From Emydura subglobosa (lineage: Eukaryota; Chordata; Testudines; Chelidae): a stretch of DNA of 64,000 nucleotides. Positions 1-11,298 of the stretch are shown piece after piece; the first letter of the stretch is position 1, and every line of letters starts with the position of its first letter. The notes below the pieces were generated by a model. That model made no database searches. It was not told where the DNA came from and worked only from the letters and a program-made list of their open reading frames with translations. The DNA is taken from contig ML679946.1 in assembly GCA_007922225.1 (NCBI GenBank), positions 89,866,407 to 89,930,406 of the forward strand, given 5' to 3'. The translations under genes were made by a program, and so were the position numbers.

Positions 1-595
1 TGGAATTGGACTTTAAATGGAGAAATTACTTCAATGGAACTACTCATGTCCCCAGTGAATGTGGCCCAGTGGGAGCTCTGACTGTGTTTCTTAGAAGAGA
101 ACTGGGCCCTATGCATACCCTCCAAATATCTAAATTTGATCTATTTCAAGAATTTCACAAGATAAGTAAGCAATACATTCCTAGGGCTCAACATGAAGGG
201 CCTATGTACAAAGTGGTTTCTTACAGCTGCTCCTCTCTGTACACACAACTAAGCAGATGTGCTGAACTGCAGTACTTTTCTTTCTAATGCTTAACTGTCT
301 GAAAGCTTCTAATTGTGTCACCGCTTAGTTTACCACTAGATTTTGGTAGAGGCAAGCAAACAATGTCATCTTTCTGTTTTATATATGTACGGAGCCTCGC
401 ACAATGGAGCCCTGATTGGGGCTTGTAGTCACTACTACAATAGTAATCATAGGCCAGATTCTCAGGTGGCGAAAATCAGTACAGCTCCATTTATTTCAAT
501 GGAGCGATGCTGATTTGCACCATCTGAAGATCTGGCCCAATACATAACAATCTTTGGACAAACGGTATGGGGGAAATAAATCAGTGGGTACTTAC
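1..595 (-). other. FBXO32: FBXO32 intron 3 (partial)
   Basis: Non-coding sequence downstream of the exon 3 donor. The next expected exon, beginning with the family residues RHGYCTLGEAF, was not found here, so it lies beyond the left edge. A short SINE-tail-like stretch (about 380-440, with GCACAATGGAGCCCTGAT) and a repeat motif (about 485-540, with TTTCAATGGAGC) are visible. The open frame at 6-287 on the plus strand resembles no known protein. Confidence 0.6.
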
Positions 596-645
596 TTCTT
601 TTGTGCTTCCCTTGTGGACATAAATCCATTTTTCTTGATGAAAAT
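596..645 (-). CDS. FBXO32: FBXO32 (atrogin-1) coding exon 3
   Basis: This 50-bp exon encodes YFHQEKWIYVHKGSTKE. The first Tyr codon is completed by the last base of exon 2. The acceptor is a pyrimidine-rich stretch ending in GAACAG just above 645, and the donor is GTAAGTA immediately after GAA, so the exon ends in phase 0. The peptide matches the vertebrate atrogin-1 N-terminal region just after the KKRKKD basic cluster. FBXO32 is the substrate receptor of an SCF (SKP1-CUL1-F-box) ubiquitin ligase of skeletal and cardiac muscle, and targets such as MyoD and eIF3f are established for mammals. The F-box itself is encoded by later exons outside this window. Identity rests on near-identity to the known protein over all three exons in the right order. 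Confidence 0.95.
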
Positions 646-2503
646 CTGTTCAGACAAAGACAGATTTTGTTCACTTATTTTACATATAATAAAAATCCAA
701 CTCTGAAGAAAAATGGAGCCCAGTTCTATTCTCACACCAATTCTATACTAGCATTACTCCACTGATTCTTGTGGAGTTACACTGGTGTGAATCAGAAGTA
801 ACACAGATAAGAATCAGGCTCTCAGTGAATTGCTTTGTTTCCATATTCTTTCATCTGAGGCAACAGCCAGGATCCTAGGAAAGGTTTGTGTTTCAGTGAT
901 GCAGTCCAAGACTGAAGAGGTTTAATCTATATGCTGTGGATATACTGCAGCCACTTGTTTTCTTTCTCTCTGACAGTGAGCATGGCTGACAGCCAGATTT
1001 TGTTGTTATTGATTTCATTAACTATTCATTACCTCAGTTACAGAGTTTGGGTTAACGTGTTAACCCTGAAGTTGAACAAGAAATGTCATAAGACACTAGA
1101 CAAACAGTCACCTTAGTGTTTATAGCAGTGTGTACTAGAGTTAGAATTACATAGGGCGTTCCATTAGAAATAGCTTTCATTGCATGACTCTTTCTAAAAC
1201 AGAAAAACAAAAATCTTATTTGGGCCTGAAACTTTCCACATTTTGTGGGAGTTCCTTTCCTAAAAGGGAGTCCCTTTCAGACATCTTAATAACAGAAGTT
1301 AAAAATATCTTTCTTCTTCCCCCTAGTTTGACTCCACACCCTTCCCCCAAACACACATCATGCTGCTGTATTGTTAACCCAAACTTGCAGAAAGGTATCT
1401 CTAATTATCCAACAGCTGATCCAAGAGACAGGAACATATGCAGCCCTCTCCCATCCCATTCACCTCACTGAACTATGACCTTCAGTGTATTACACAGTGG
1501 CCATTTACCAACTAACATTATTAGAGATGAACAGTTCCCCCACTCCTCCCCATTCCCAGAAAAAACACACTTGCTTTCTGCAAAAAAGGAAACAATGCCA
1601 AATGTACATGCACTCAAGTCTGGAAACAAAAGTTACACATGTACCCAAGTGCAGATCCTGAATCATTGCATTTAAGTTAGTGACTAAGGTGATATCTGAC
1701 TAAAGGCTGTCACAGTAACAACTTGTTCACATTGCACATTTAACTACAATCACACCAAGGACTAAAGTCTCACATCAGCTGTTGAAAAAATCCTGGGGAT
1801 TGCATAGTGAGCCAATAAATATTGTGAGAATCATAAACATACATGGAGAGGAAGTGAAAAGGGTTATGTTTGTAATCTTCACATACATTGAATTTAGGTA
1901 TCTATCCTGCAATCAGATCCCCGCAGATCCTGTGCCTGTGTGGAATCCCATGGATCCACCTATATGGAACCAACTTGGAGATAGGGGCTTTCTTTAACTG
2001 TGCATATAACAGAGTTCAAACCGTCCACTATTGAGACTGAGTCTGAATCTTATATTTCATTTTGCAGGTACTTTGCATAGTACAGATAAGATCAGAATTC
2101 ACACTTAGGCTTTAACAAAATGGGTTTAAGTGCACATGTGGAAAGGAAAATGAATTCAATCTATTGTGCACAAGGAAATCTACAGGAGGGGAAAAAATTG
2201 GAACTGGTTCACTTGAATGTACCATAGGAAAAAATTACTCTCCCTCTGTCAAATACAAATGACAAAAATTTGAACACAACAAGTACAAACACTTGGAGAA
2301 GGGATTAATAATACAGGCATAAATCTTCATATTAAAATGTATCCAAGTTCTCTACTTAGGTCAAACATGGGTGCAGAGACTCTCAAGAAGCTTCTGGAAG
2401 TGTTGCAGCACACACAAGTATCTCATATATTTTATGAGAGAATATATATATATATAAAAATCAAGCAACTTTGATTTTAAAAGTCCCCCATTTGCTGTCT
2501 TAC
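646..2503 (-). other. FBXO32: FBXO32 intron 2
   Basis: Intron of 1858 bp between the exon 2 donor (T|GTAAGA) and the exon 3 acceptor (ACAG|). It is AT-rich and shows no open frame of interest. It holds a small dyad repeat at 731-800 and a short TA microsatellite at about 2443-2456. Confidence 0.85.
731..800. repeat. Small palindromic repeat with TTACTCCAC / GTGGAGTTAC arms
   Basis: The stretch contains TTACTCCAC and, after a short loop, GTGGAGTTAC. An outer pair, TCACACCAATTC and CTGGTGTGAATC, is also inverted. Sequences built from ACTCCACTGA and GGAGTTACACTGGTGT recur in sauropsid genomes, so this is probably an old MITE or SINE fragment. The class is not certain. Confidence 0.45.
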
Positions 2504-2616
2504 ACTGAATCTTTGTCTTGTTATTCAGCAGGTCCTTCTTTCTCTTCTTGGCAGCAACATCATAGTTCATGTTGTTGAAGAGATTCTCTTTGTTGTAATC
2601 CTCCTTTTTGCAGTAA
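2504..2616 (-). CDS. FBXO32: FBXO32 (atrogin-1) coding exon 2
   Basis: This 113-bp exon has an acceptor ending in TTCACAG before TTACTGC, and a donor T|GTAAGA after the Gln codon. Its first base T completes a Ser codon begun by AG at the end of exon 1, and its last T starts the Tyr codon finished by exon 3. It encodes 37 full codons starting [15 protein letters not shown] and containing [14 protein letters not shown]. The KKRKKD cluster is the basic nuclear-localisation-type segment of atrogin-1. Compared with the human protein there are only conservative differences, such as DLLNN for DMLNS. An open frame starting at the internal Met reads through the donor into the intron, but that frame is not the gene product. 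Confidence 0.97.
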
Positions 2617-3003
2617 CTGTGAATGACACAAGGCAGAGAATCTATTTAGTCTGTGGTCTTGGGAACTTTTTACTGTAAGAACTAGATTTTACTTTTTCCA
2701 CATATTTCGTTCCAGTACCCCATGTATTTGTTTGCAGTTAAACAGTTCATTCTAAGTGCTATTCTATAGAGAACTAGAAGCAATTTTACAGTCCAATAAT
2801 GAAGACATTTTCTCATAAACATTCAATACCTCACTCGCCCAATTCTTGTGCTAGTTTATATACATAATTGTAATAAATAGGAGCACACCCAATGCATGTT
2901 ACACAACCAACTTCATGACCTTGCACTATACCCTTGTCCTTCCTTTTACCTCTGCCTGTTTATCTGACATCATCAATTCCTCCCATATGCTGTATCTAAC
3001 TTA

Positions 3004-3261
3004 GGCTACGTCTTCACTGACGGCGGCAAATTCACCGCCATCAGATCGATTTCTCTGGATCGACTGAGCGGTCAGAGAAGACCCACTCAGTCGATCCAGA
3101 AATCAATGTATTAAGACCACCTTCTCAAGTGGCACAGTGCAGTGAAGATGGCGCGCAGAACAGAAGCAAAGAAGTCAACAAGAGTTACGCACGTTTTTTG
3201 TGTAGCTTGCATATCTCCGGTCGACTGCCGCTGAATCTCGGAGGTAATTGTAGACAAGCCC
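3004..3261. mobile_element. Harbinger-type MITE with TTA target duplication
   Basis: A 258-bp non-autonomous DNA element. The left end is GGCTACGTCTTCACT and the right end, read inverted, is GGGCTTGTCTACAAT. The element is flanked on both sides by TTA (3001-3003 and 3262-3264), the 3-bp duplication expected of PIF/Harbinger elements. It is unusually CpG-rich for this window, with GATCGA and GTCGAC motifs inside. It has no coding capacity. Confidence 0.8.
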
Positions 3262-5599
3262 TTAGAGTGCAACTCCTTCAGGCAGGGGCATGCTAGGTTT
3301 TATGAAGCATAATGCACACCTGTGAAAGCGTTTAACCAGAGTGCTTGAAGAAAGCACTATCTGATTGTGAGTAAAAAGCTTTTCCTGCCAAGTAGTGGAA
3401 GGGCTAGGGAGAAAACTAAGCTTTAATTTAAAAAAAGCCATTATTTTTAGCTTCTATGGTTACAAAGATAACACAACCCTGATTCATCTTTCAGTGCTTG
3501 TCTTCCTGAGTCTGCAGACAAGTGGGTGGTATGTATCAAAGGTTGGGATCTGTGGCCAGACTGTATTCTTCCCCTTCCTGCATTTACAGAGGCTGTGTAT
3601 TTATTTTTGTTTGACTGTATAATATATGGCAAAGGGACTGAGAGCTCTTTTTTTTTCTTTTAAGAGTATAATACCAAACTCACTGGAGGTCAGTGGAAAA
3701 AGACTCATTGACTTTAAGGGCTTGATCCAAAACCCAGTGATGTTTGTGTAATTCTACATAAGTACTGTCAAAGTAGCAGAGTGAAACTGAGAAGACTGAT
3801 CAATTTCATTGCTGTTCAGATCTCTGTGGAGAACAGGGAAAGGCAGCAGATGCTCCTGCTGCTAGAGAGAGCAGTGAGCAGTACCAGCAGAGCTGGCACT
3901 GCACTGGAGTCATTTATATAATGGGTGGATTGGGAGCAGTGGGGAAAAAGACACACACCCTGGCAGGAATCAGGTGGCTGCAGGAGAGCTAAAGAAGCAA
4001 CACATCAGGAGCTACAGGGTAGGACATGGAAAAGAAAAGGGAGCCTCCTCCTTTCCAGGAGCCTGCAGGAAGGAAGGAGAAGGAGATCTGTATTGAAGGG
4101 GCCTGGTTTGAAAGTCTGGTCCTGAGTTCTGTTTTGTCACCACCGGCTTTCAGTAACACTCATTTGGGCCTGTACCTGTTTCTTGCTTTCTTCTTTTGAG
4201 GGCGAGGTCAATCTCATTACGCTCATGGGGCTCAGACAAATGCTCCAATTCATTGCTTTGTACGCTATATTGAGAGCTCCCTGTCTGAGAGGAGTGCAAA
4301 TAAGCAGTCCCTTTTGAAATGACGCTAAATAGTTAAGCTGTTTCCCTTCCTACCAGGCTCATGTTTAACCTAAGCTGGGCATTTTTGTGCTGTTTATTTG
4401 TTCCAGTTTTTAAATAACATTTTAAAAATATTTGATGCTGGATAAATAAAAAGGAAAAACCCCACCAAAGATAGAATTTTCTCTTTCTCTTTGCTGCAAA
4501 ACAAAGTAACTTAAAGAGATCAGCTTGCTCAAAAGCAAGTGTAGACAAAGAATACATAACTAACAGAAGACAGAGTATCATAGTAATGTATGGAAGGTTA
4601 GCTCAGCTGTTAGCAGCTTTTTTGCAGTGACACTGAAAGTGTGGGGCTGTGCAGACAAATTACATGACAGACCCTTGCTCTGACATTTCGAAGTCCAGTT
4701 CTTAGGCATCTGACTAATACTGTGCTGAGCTAATGACTCTGCTCCTGAGGCAGCTTCTTCCTCTAGTAAACCACAGAAGTGTTCTGGTCTGATGCATACG
4801 AGTTGGGCCACAAGCCTGGAACTAGAGCTGGAGAAAATGAAGACCTCCCCCAGCACCTTGGGGCATGGAGGTATTAATGGGGTATTAAAGGAGGAATGGT
4901 TGGTGCCTCCCCATACATCTTCACGCTTTCCCCTCCCCCCATTCACTCTATTTACTCCGCACAACCAATCTGACCCATATCACCCCCTACTGCACCTCTC
5001 GCACTCTCGCCCCTATTGCACCTCTCTCTGAGCCCACCTCTATGTCCCCTGCTATCTAGTTTACCTCCCTGGCTTCCTACCTCAGTGAGAAGTTGAGCTA
5101 GTGAGTCAGGCTGGCAGCACTGGAAAACGGAAAACGGAAACAGCTGATGGAACTCACAGTTCCGCTGGGTATTACTGGTGCAGCTCAATTAGGAAATACT
5201 TCTCTAGGCAGTTGGTTTTATGAGGTTAAAAATGGTCTATGTCAGAGACAGAGACGGGTGTGTGTGAAGTTTGGATTTGTGGTAACTGTGGTTTACTAGA
5301 GGGACTGAAAGAAAAGTGAGAGAAAGCCAGCATAAAATATCAAGATGGTAGCATTTTAAGAAATTTCTTGTGCAAAAATAAAAACTTTACTAAAAAATAA
5401 ATTCCACAGAATATGTAATGATTTTATGATGAATTACTGTGCCAGATTCAGATATTAAATTCAAATCATTAAACTGTGAAAGGGAGGGATTTCAGTTCTG
5501 ATTTAAGTCTTAAATCTCAAATCCCAACAATTTGTTACTGATGACTCCATAATCTGAAACTTTTATTACATCACTAGTGGATGAGACCTAGTGGGGAAA

Positions 5600-5745
5600 G
5601 AGGACAGATTACCCCTCATATACTTACTGAGGGGTCCTTACACCTTCCTGCAGAGCATCTGGTCTGGCCACTGTCAGAGACACGATACTGGACTGATGGA
5701 CCTTAGATTAGGAACTGCCAGACTGGATCAGACCTTTCTTTCAAA
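5600..5745. repeat. Dispersed sauropsid repeat fragment
   Basis: Contains GCATCTGGTCTGGCCACTGT and, further on, GATACTGGACTGATGGACCT, a sequence pattern found many times in turtle and bird genomes. A related stretch in the other orientation occurs at about 30985-31090 (TAGACTAATGGTCC). The superfamily cannot be named with certainty. Confidence 0.5.
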
Positions 5746-8700
5746 GGGAATTTAAGAACGGTGCCGATCTAATTATTTTGGAGTTACCAACAGTTATGTC
5801 TGCTAGTCCAGACGTTCTTCCTATTTACATATCAGTCTGATACTTTGGATTTTAAACTTTCTTTTTAAAAGCTTGTTAAAAGTCCAGTGAAAACCACCGC
5901 TACAAAGAGATCAAGTTCCTTTTGCAATTCACAGTCTACTAATCCTTGCTCCTTAAAAACAAGAAGTGGCCTTGCAAGAAGAGTCTGCCTGATCACTTAT
6001 TTCAAAGCCAGTTGGTCATCACGCCACAGTAGCAGCAAAGCCTTCCTGCTTATAACCCATGCAACACTGTAAACAGCTTAACTGCCTGCCCTCCACTGTT
6101 TTCTTTGCATGCAGCGTAATCAAGCCACACATGAAGAATATTATTTATGATCTGTGAAGGATTAATGGCTTCAAGGTCATCATATTTCTTAAACTCGAGA
6201 ACCGGGGAGCCTTAGGAAGTGTTTGCTTCTGGAAAAAGGGGGGAGCAGATCCCTGGAAGTTTTCCCGTGCAGTTTGGCAGTGGTTCAGAAGGTTTTCAGA
6301 GACACTCATTAAGGGCACAATCCTCTATTATTGAAGTCAGTGGTAATTTTGACACAATCGTCAATGAACCAAGATCAGGGCTCACCTGTTGGTGCTGCCA
6401 TTTATATTTCTAAATTACAGCACATCACAAAATGTGATCAACCCTGCTCTCAGACATACGTTACAGTTCACTCTCTCAGAGGAAGGCAGAACCACACACA
6501 CTTGGGTGGCCGTTGAGAAGTGGAGTAGCTCTCTAGTGCCTATATACTTACTGGGCCAAATTCTGCAGCTGGTGCACACATGTAGCAGCCGGAGAACCAG
6601 ACCCACTGTGTTCACCCACAGCCAAAATCTTGCTAATCCCTCTCTCAACAGAAGTTGTATCTTTGTTTACATGCTTATTTTATTGGAACACAGAAACATC
6701 GGCAGACCAGATGACTCACTGGTGCTCCACAGCATGGAACTACATGATCCAAAAATGATGACAGTAGGTTTTAAGATTCCAGGCCCAAGTCTATACTGTA
6801 AAGGTGGTGAGGCTTTTAGGCCCTGGGATACAATTTTCAGTCAGTAAGTACTCTGGATCCCATTTCAGCCCTGACATCAGCAGGTACAATTTCAGAGAAG
6901 TATATTCCAGTGAATGGGAACTATGTGAGGGGGGAATTTGGCTGCAGATTATCAATCTTTCCTTTAAATCTACGGATGCATGATTTAGTGGCTAAAGAAA
7001 AAGGCTCAACACCCAACCAGCTCCTGAGTCCTAGAGTGGCATGAGCTGCTGACTGACCATGTGACCCTGCAAATGACATTGGACCTTGATCATTCAACTA
7101 GGAGAGGACCTCACAGACATGTATATATGCTGTATATGAACCAACTTTTCCAGGGTAAATAAACTCCAGAAGTCTCAATGCTTCGCTATCCTTAAAAGCT
7201 TTTGCTTGTGTTATCTATGGTAAGGGAGATTAACTTCCTCCCTTAGACAGGACACAAAAGTCAGGTAATGCCAAAGACTGCAAACATCGGAGGCTAGGAT
7301 GATCATGAAGAATGAAAGTAGGAAGACCAAACTTTCCCCCTGTATTTAGGAGAAAAACTACCGTTAAATAGTTAATTAGAAGTGGTAGAGATCCTAAACC
7401 TTCAATAGCTTTACATATACAGCTATCAAATAAAAATGTATATCTTTACTTTTAGAGTTAAAAATGACTAGACATCTTCATGTATCGGAGCATCTAATGA
7501 ACAAAAAGCAGATCTCTGTTTAATGGCCATGTTCAAGGATATGCCAAATCAATAAACCAGGAGAGCTGCCATACGTCAGTTACACTTACACAAAACAAAG
7601 GCCCCTAGTGTTTAAAAATAGAACTGCACATTTTAATTTCTGTTTTTAAATATGATAGGCTCTGAAATTACAGAAGCCACTCAATTTAGTAGGGACTGCT
7701 TGTAACTCAATTACTGTGCTACAACTGCTTCAAACTGGTCGCTGTATTTGTCACAGAGCCTCTGTTACAGAATAAAGGATTGTATAACTAATCCTCAGAT
7801 TAAATAACTAGCCTTTTTTTTTTTGGAAAGCAGAGATAAAGGGGTGATGTATTACAAACAATAAGTGGATGAGGGTTCCAGAAGTTAAACCTTCAAAAAC
7901 AACCACACTTTCTGCTAGTTTTCTTGTAGGCTAATACAGTGCACTCAGCCAAAAATATTTCAAAGACTCTAATAACTGGAAGACTGGCTCGCATACTGAA
8001 ACCATCCATCTTAGACCATCGGACAGCTGGTTGCCAACTTTAACCAGACATAATGGAAGACAAGCTTTTGCCGGACGGACGCAGGTCCTTCTGGCTGCTC
8101 CCCAGCCAAGTGTGGGGTAATTTAGAACCCTCCTCTCCAAAGGGCGCCTCCTGCTGGCCAAGGGAGATGTTAAACCCTCAACAAAAACCAGCCCTCTGCA
8201 GGAGACAGACAGTCTGGTACTTATTTCAAAACCCTCCAGCCCTCACTGGGAAGGGAGCGCTGCAGTGAACTCAGAGGTCTCACAAGGTATCACTGGCTTC
8301 AACAGCTTTCTAAAAACAGGTCTGCTTATTAAACAGACACCCAATTAAGTTTTGCTGAAACTACAGTTAACGAGCAGAAAATAAAATGCTGCTAACACAA
8401 AAAGCAAAACGATGAGCTGTCGTCTAGGAATGTATTGAGGTTTTGTCTCAAAAACGTTCATCCTTAAAAAAAAAACCCACCAGAACTCACACAACACAGG
8501 AAGAGCTGAAACTCACATCTGGAGCGAGAAAGTTTTTCTGACTCCTCGAGCCAGTCTCTGCAGCTGCAGCCTCGCTGCTCTTCTCCCCTCTGCTCCCTTC
8601 CCATGATTGCAGGACTTCAGTTGTGGGCACTGATCCTCCTGCTCAGAATGACGCACGGCACAGGAACAAACACCCGCCACGCACCCATACAACGGGCCGA

Positions 8701-8853
8701 TCTGCACCTGGGGCACGGCAGGCCCTTTAAACTGGAGCGTGCGACATTGCAATCTTTGCAAAGACTGCATCCCCTACAGCCCGTCCCCACGGCAGTGCAA
8801 CAAGCCCCCTCCCTCGCAGCGGCTCCAGCAAACACCCTTCCGCCCGCACTCAC

Positions 8854-8969
8854 CTGTTTATATCGCTGACATAGCTGCTCTTTTTCTCGTCCAGGAACCT
8901 CGTCCAGCCATCCGCCGTTTTCACCCAGTTTTGCCCCGGGGATCTCCAGTCCTGCCCCAAAAAAGGCAT
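8854..8969 (-). CDS. FBXO32: FBXO32 (atrogin-1) coding exon 1 with start codon
   Basis: The start ATG is at 8969-8967 on the minus strand. The exon encodes 38 complete codons beginning [15 protein letters not shown] and continuing VKTADGW, then [12 protein letters not shown]. It ends with AG of a split Ser codon before the donor GTGAGTG. The [15 protein letters not shown] start is diagnostic of atrogin-1, so the start choice is secure. In mammals the protein is about 355 residues, so this window covers roughly its first 93. FBXO32 acts in nucleus and cytoplasm of muscle as the specificity subunit of an SCF E3 ligase and is induced by FoxO factors during atrophy. Plus-strand frames across this exon are GC-rich shadows. 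Confidence 0.98.
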
Positions 8970-9240
8970 CGCTCCACGCTGGAGGCGCGGGGACTCTACC
9001 GAGGAACCTTCCCGGTCCCTGGGGAACCTAGGAGGGGCGCGCCGGGGCGGGGGTTGCCGAGCTGCGCAGCTAGACCAGCGGGCTTTTGTCAGCCCGTCGC
9101 TCAGATCCGCGCCCGTGTCCCCGCGCAGCGGCCGCTGCTGTATTTATCTGAAGGCTCTTTGTTGCCGGAAGAGCCGCGCTAGCCCGGCCCCTGGATCAGG
9201 GGGGAGACACGTGGCTTTGTTTATTGCTCGCTGACGTCTT
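8970..9240 (-). promoter_or_regulatory. FBXO32: Probable FBXO32 promoter, 5' UTR and CpG island
   Basis: Directly upstream of the FBXO32 start the sequence becomes GC- and CpG-rich (about 8860-9240, with CGCGCC, GCGGCCGC and GCGCGG), unlike the CpG-poor surroundings. On the minus strand an ATAAATA box lies at 9141-9147. A start site about 30 bp downstream of it, near 9110, would give a 5' UTR of about 140 nt. The start site is inferred, not seen. The E-box, forkhead and CRE-like sites are listed separately. Confidence 0.75.
9208..9238. promoter_or_regulatory. E-box / forkhead / CRE-like site cluster upstream of FBXO32
   Basis: Within 31 bp there are three sites: a palindromic E-box CACGTG (9208-9213), TGTTTAT (9218-9224), whose complement ATAAACA fits the forkhead consensus RTAAAYA, and TGACGTC (9232-9238), a CRE lacking the final A. 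They lie about 60-95 bp upstream of the TATA-like box. FoxO activation of this gene is established in mammals. Whether these particular sites are used is inference. Confidence 0.55.
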
Positions 9241-10014
9241 CTTCGCCAGCTTCTCTTGCTTGTTGCACAACCCCCCCCCCCCCGCAGCCCAGTGGAAACT
9301 TCGGACCTGGCCTCTCTGCTGGCTGAGCTGCCGTGTGTCACTGCGCCAGTGTGAAGAAAAATAATGTTTGTCAATAAACCCATCTAAGTCCATGTCCACC
9401 CTTAGGGTTTTCTCTCTTCTTCTTCTCCAGCCGTCTTTATTTTCTACGCTGGGTAGCTAGATCGCTAGATAAACCGGCTGCAGAGCTACCGGGAGCTACA
9501 TACAGAGATTGATTGGCTAGATACGTATCGGATTAGATAGCTATGGAAAGCTAGAGAGACAAGAAGATTAGATGGATATGGGGGCTAGATAAAATATTAG
9601 ATGGTGGGGGGATAGCAGAATTTAGAATACATTTTCCCATATGCCAGCGTGGGTTTTCAGCCGATGCAACTAAGTTGGCTTTGTCATCTATATTTATGAA
9701 CTTTTGATTTGGTGGCTGATCTGGTTGTTCATGTGGAACTTGACCTCTGTGATCAGAAACAGAATTTGAACACATTTGTTATGATTAAGTCCTGTCAGGG
9801 GAGTTTATTTTATAGAGAGAATGATTTTAAAATGTATAGCTTTTGCTATAATGTTGGTTTTTAAAAAAAGAGCACCCAGAACATAGGATGAATCCTTGAA
9901 ATAAGTGAAAATAAAGACATTAGCGAATGAATTTAATTAAACAACAATGGATTTGAAATAATTTTCTAGCTGCTGTTTGTTTTTCTTCAAAAAGATGTGC
10001 TCTTGGCATTTCAT

Positions 10015-10032
10015 GGTGTGTGTGTGTGTGTT
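10015..10032. repeat. (TG)n microsatellite
   Basis: Uninterrupted TG dinucleotides over about 18 bp. Confidence 0.9.
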
Positions 10033-10428
10033 TTGAAATTCTGCCAGTAAAAGAATCTGAAGTGTCAATTGAAAAAAATCGTGAATAACTGCCCCTGCGT
10101 TGTTGCTTTGTCAAATGTTACCTGTTGCTCCACAGGTTGGGAACAGCTGCTGTTGTATGTTAAACTGTACCAAACAGGCAAGTGCTCTGGCTGATGAATG
10201 ATTTCACTCCACTTCAGTACTCGGTGGTAAATAAATAAATAAAGGAGCTAGGCTGCTTTGTATAAGTGAATTCAAGAGAGAGAAACACCCCCACAGTGGC
10301 CTAGCTGTCATAATCCAAGTCACGTTGTCAACCTTTCCTGAGAGGGCTGAGATATCTGCTGACTTGTGGAATTGCAACAACAACTGATACTTGCTAGAGA
10401 AGGTGTTATGTGTTCTCTCTCTTTCTCA

Positions 10429-10457
10429 CTCACACACACACACACACACACACACAA
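10429..10457. repeat. (CA)n microsatellite
   Basis: About 14 CA units preceded by a CT-rich tract. Confidence 0.95.
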
Positions 10458-10989
10458 AGGCATTAAAACCACAGCTGAAGTTGTGACTAGAGAACTGTGC
10501 ATGTAATCCATAATTAGTAGGGCACTACTGGTCTAAACGAAGCAATCGTTTGAAAGTGAGGGAATTTGGAAGGTTACATGAGAAATGTTTGCAAGTGAGG
10601 AAAATGGAACACTGAAGTTGAGAAAAAAGTCAGACTTTGAACACCAGCAATTTTGAGCAGCTCACTTAAAACTGAAAACACCAACTGTAAGTGTGCCCTG
10701 CACCCAGGCCCATCGAGAAAGATTTGGGGCCCGGGTACCTCATGCTTGCTGTGGCCCCTCTCACTCCCATTTCACTGTATTTACACAGATGTTACAGACC
10801 CTTAGCTCAGGGCCCTCATACAATTGTCCTCCCTTTCCCTGCTGTTGTCAGCCCTGCCTGTAGCTTTGCTTTTGCTTCCCAAGATTCAGACTTGGGGCCT
10901 TGCAAGACACTCAGTTGTACATGGTGGAATGATGGTCTTCCTGTTATGGTACTAGCCTAACCCCGCCCGGGGGGGGGGAGGGGCAATTG

Positions 10990-11175
10990 CTGGCTCTGCC
11001 ATAGACTTTCTGTGTGATCTTGGATGATTCACTTAATATCTCTGTGCCTCTATCCCCATCCGGAAAATGTGGATAATAGTACTTCCTTTGTCTGCCTGTT
11101 CTATTTAGATTGGAAATTCACCAAGACAGGGATTGTTTTGCTATGTGTTTGTGCAGGGGCAGTACTAGGTATGAA
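10990..11175 (+). repeat. MIR/Cry-type SINE body
   Basis: Contains the CORE-like series TGTGTGATCTTGGATGATTC, CTCTGTGCCTCTATCC and GAAAATGTGGATAATAGTAC, followed by a tail (GACAGGGATTGTTTTGC) seen in other SINE copies of the window. It is diverged, and its tRNA-like head is not clear. Confidence 0.65.
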
Positions 11176-11202
11176 GTAGGAAGTACTAGATAAGAAGTGT
11201 GA

Positions 11203-11298
11203 AAAATTGGGATGTGGTGGGGGAATAATAGGTGCCTATATAAGACAAAGCCCTGAATATTGGGACTGTCCCTATAAAATCAGGACATCTGGTAACCC
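11203..11298 (-). mobile_element. Small MITE, reverse copy of the element at 51677
   Basis: Shares AGGTGCCTATATAAG and GACTGTCCCTATAAAATCAG with the reverse complement of 51677-51796. The right end (CTGGTAACCC) corresponds to that copy's GGATGACCAG terminus. The left end is degraded. Confidence 0.65.

Larger units (their letters stand above)
2617..8853 (-). other. FBXO32: FBXO32 intron 1
   Basis: Intron of 6237 bp with donor AACAG|GTGAGTG and acceptor TTCACAG|. No coding exon was recognised inside it. It holds a Harbinger-type MITE at 3004-3261 and a dispersed repeat at about 5600-5745. The pyrimidine-rich tract at 4925-5040 has irregular repeats of CACCTCTC-like units. The rest is AT-rich unique-looking sequence with short spurious frames. 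First introns of muscle genes often carry enhancers, but nothing specific can be claimed from sequence alone. Confidence 0.85.
9241..10989. other. Intergenic DNA upstream of FBXO32
   Basis: No gene seen. A C-run at about 9270-9284 marks the edge of the CpG island. An irregular tract of TAGAT/CTAGAT repeats occupies about 9460-9600. Two microsatellites follow, listed separately. A short TAAATAAATAAATAAA tract is at about 10228-10244. Confidence 0.6.

Noticed and set aside
1..595. Search for FBXO32 exon 4 (RHGYCTLGEAF region)
   Set aside because: Not present in this stretch; it must be left of the window.
10429..10457. CA tract as a possible CRISPR-like array
   Set aside because: A simple dinucleotide microsatellite without spacers, in a vertebrate genome.
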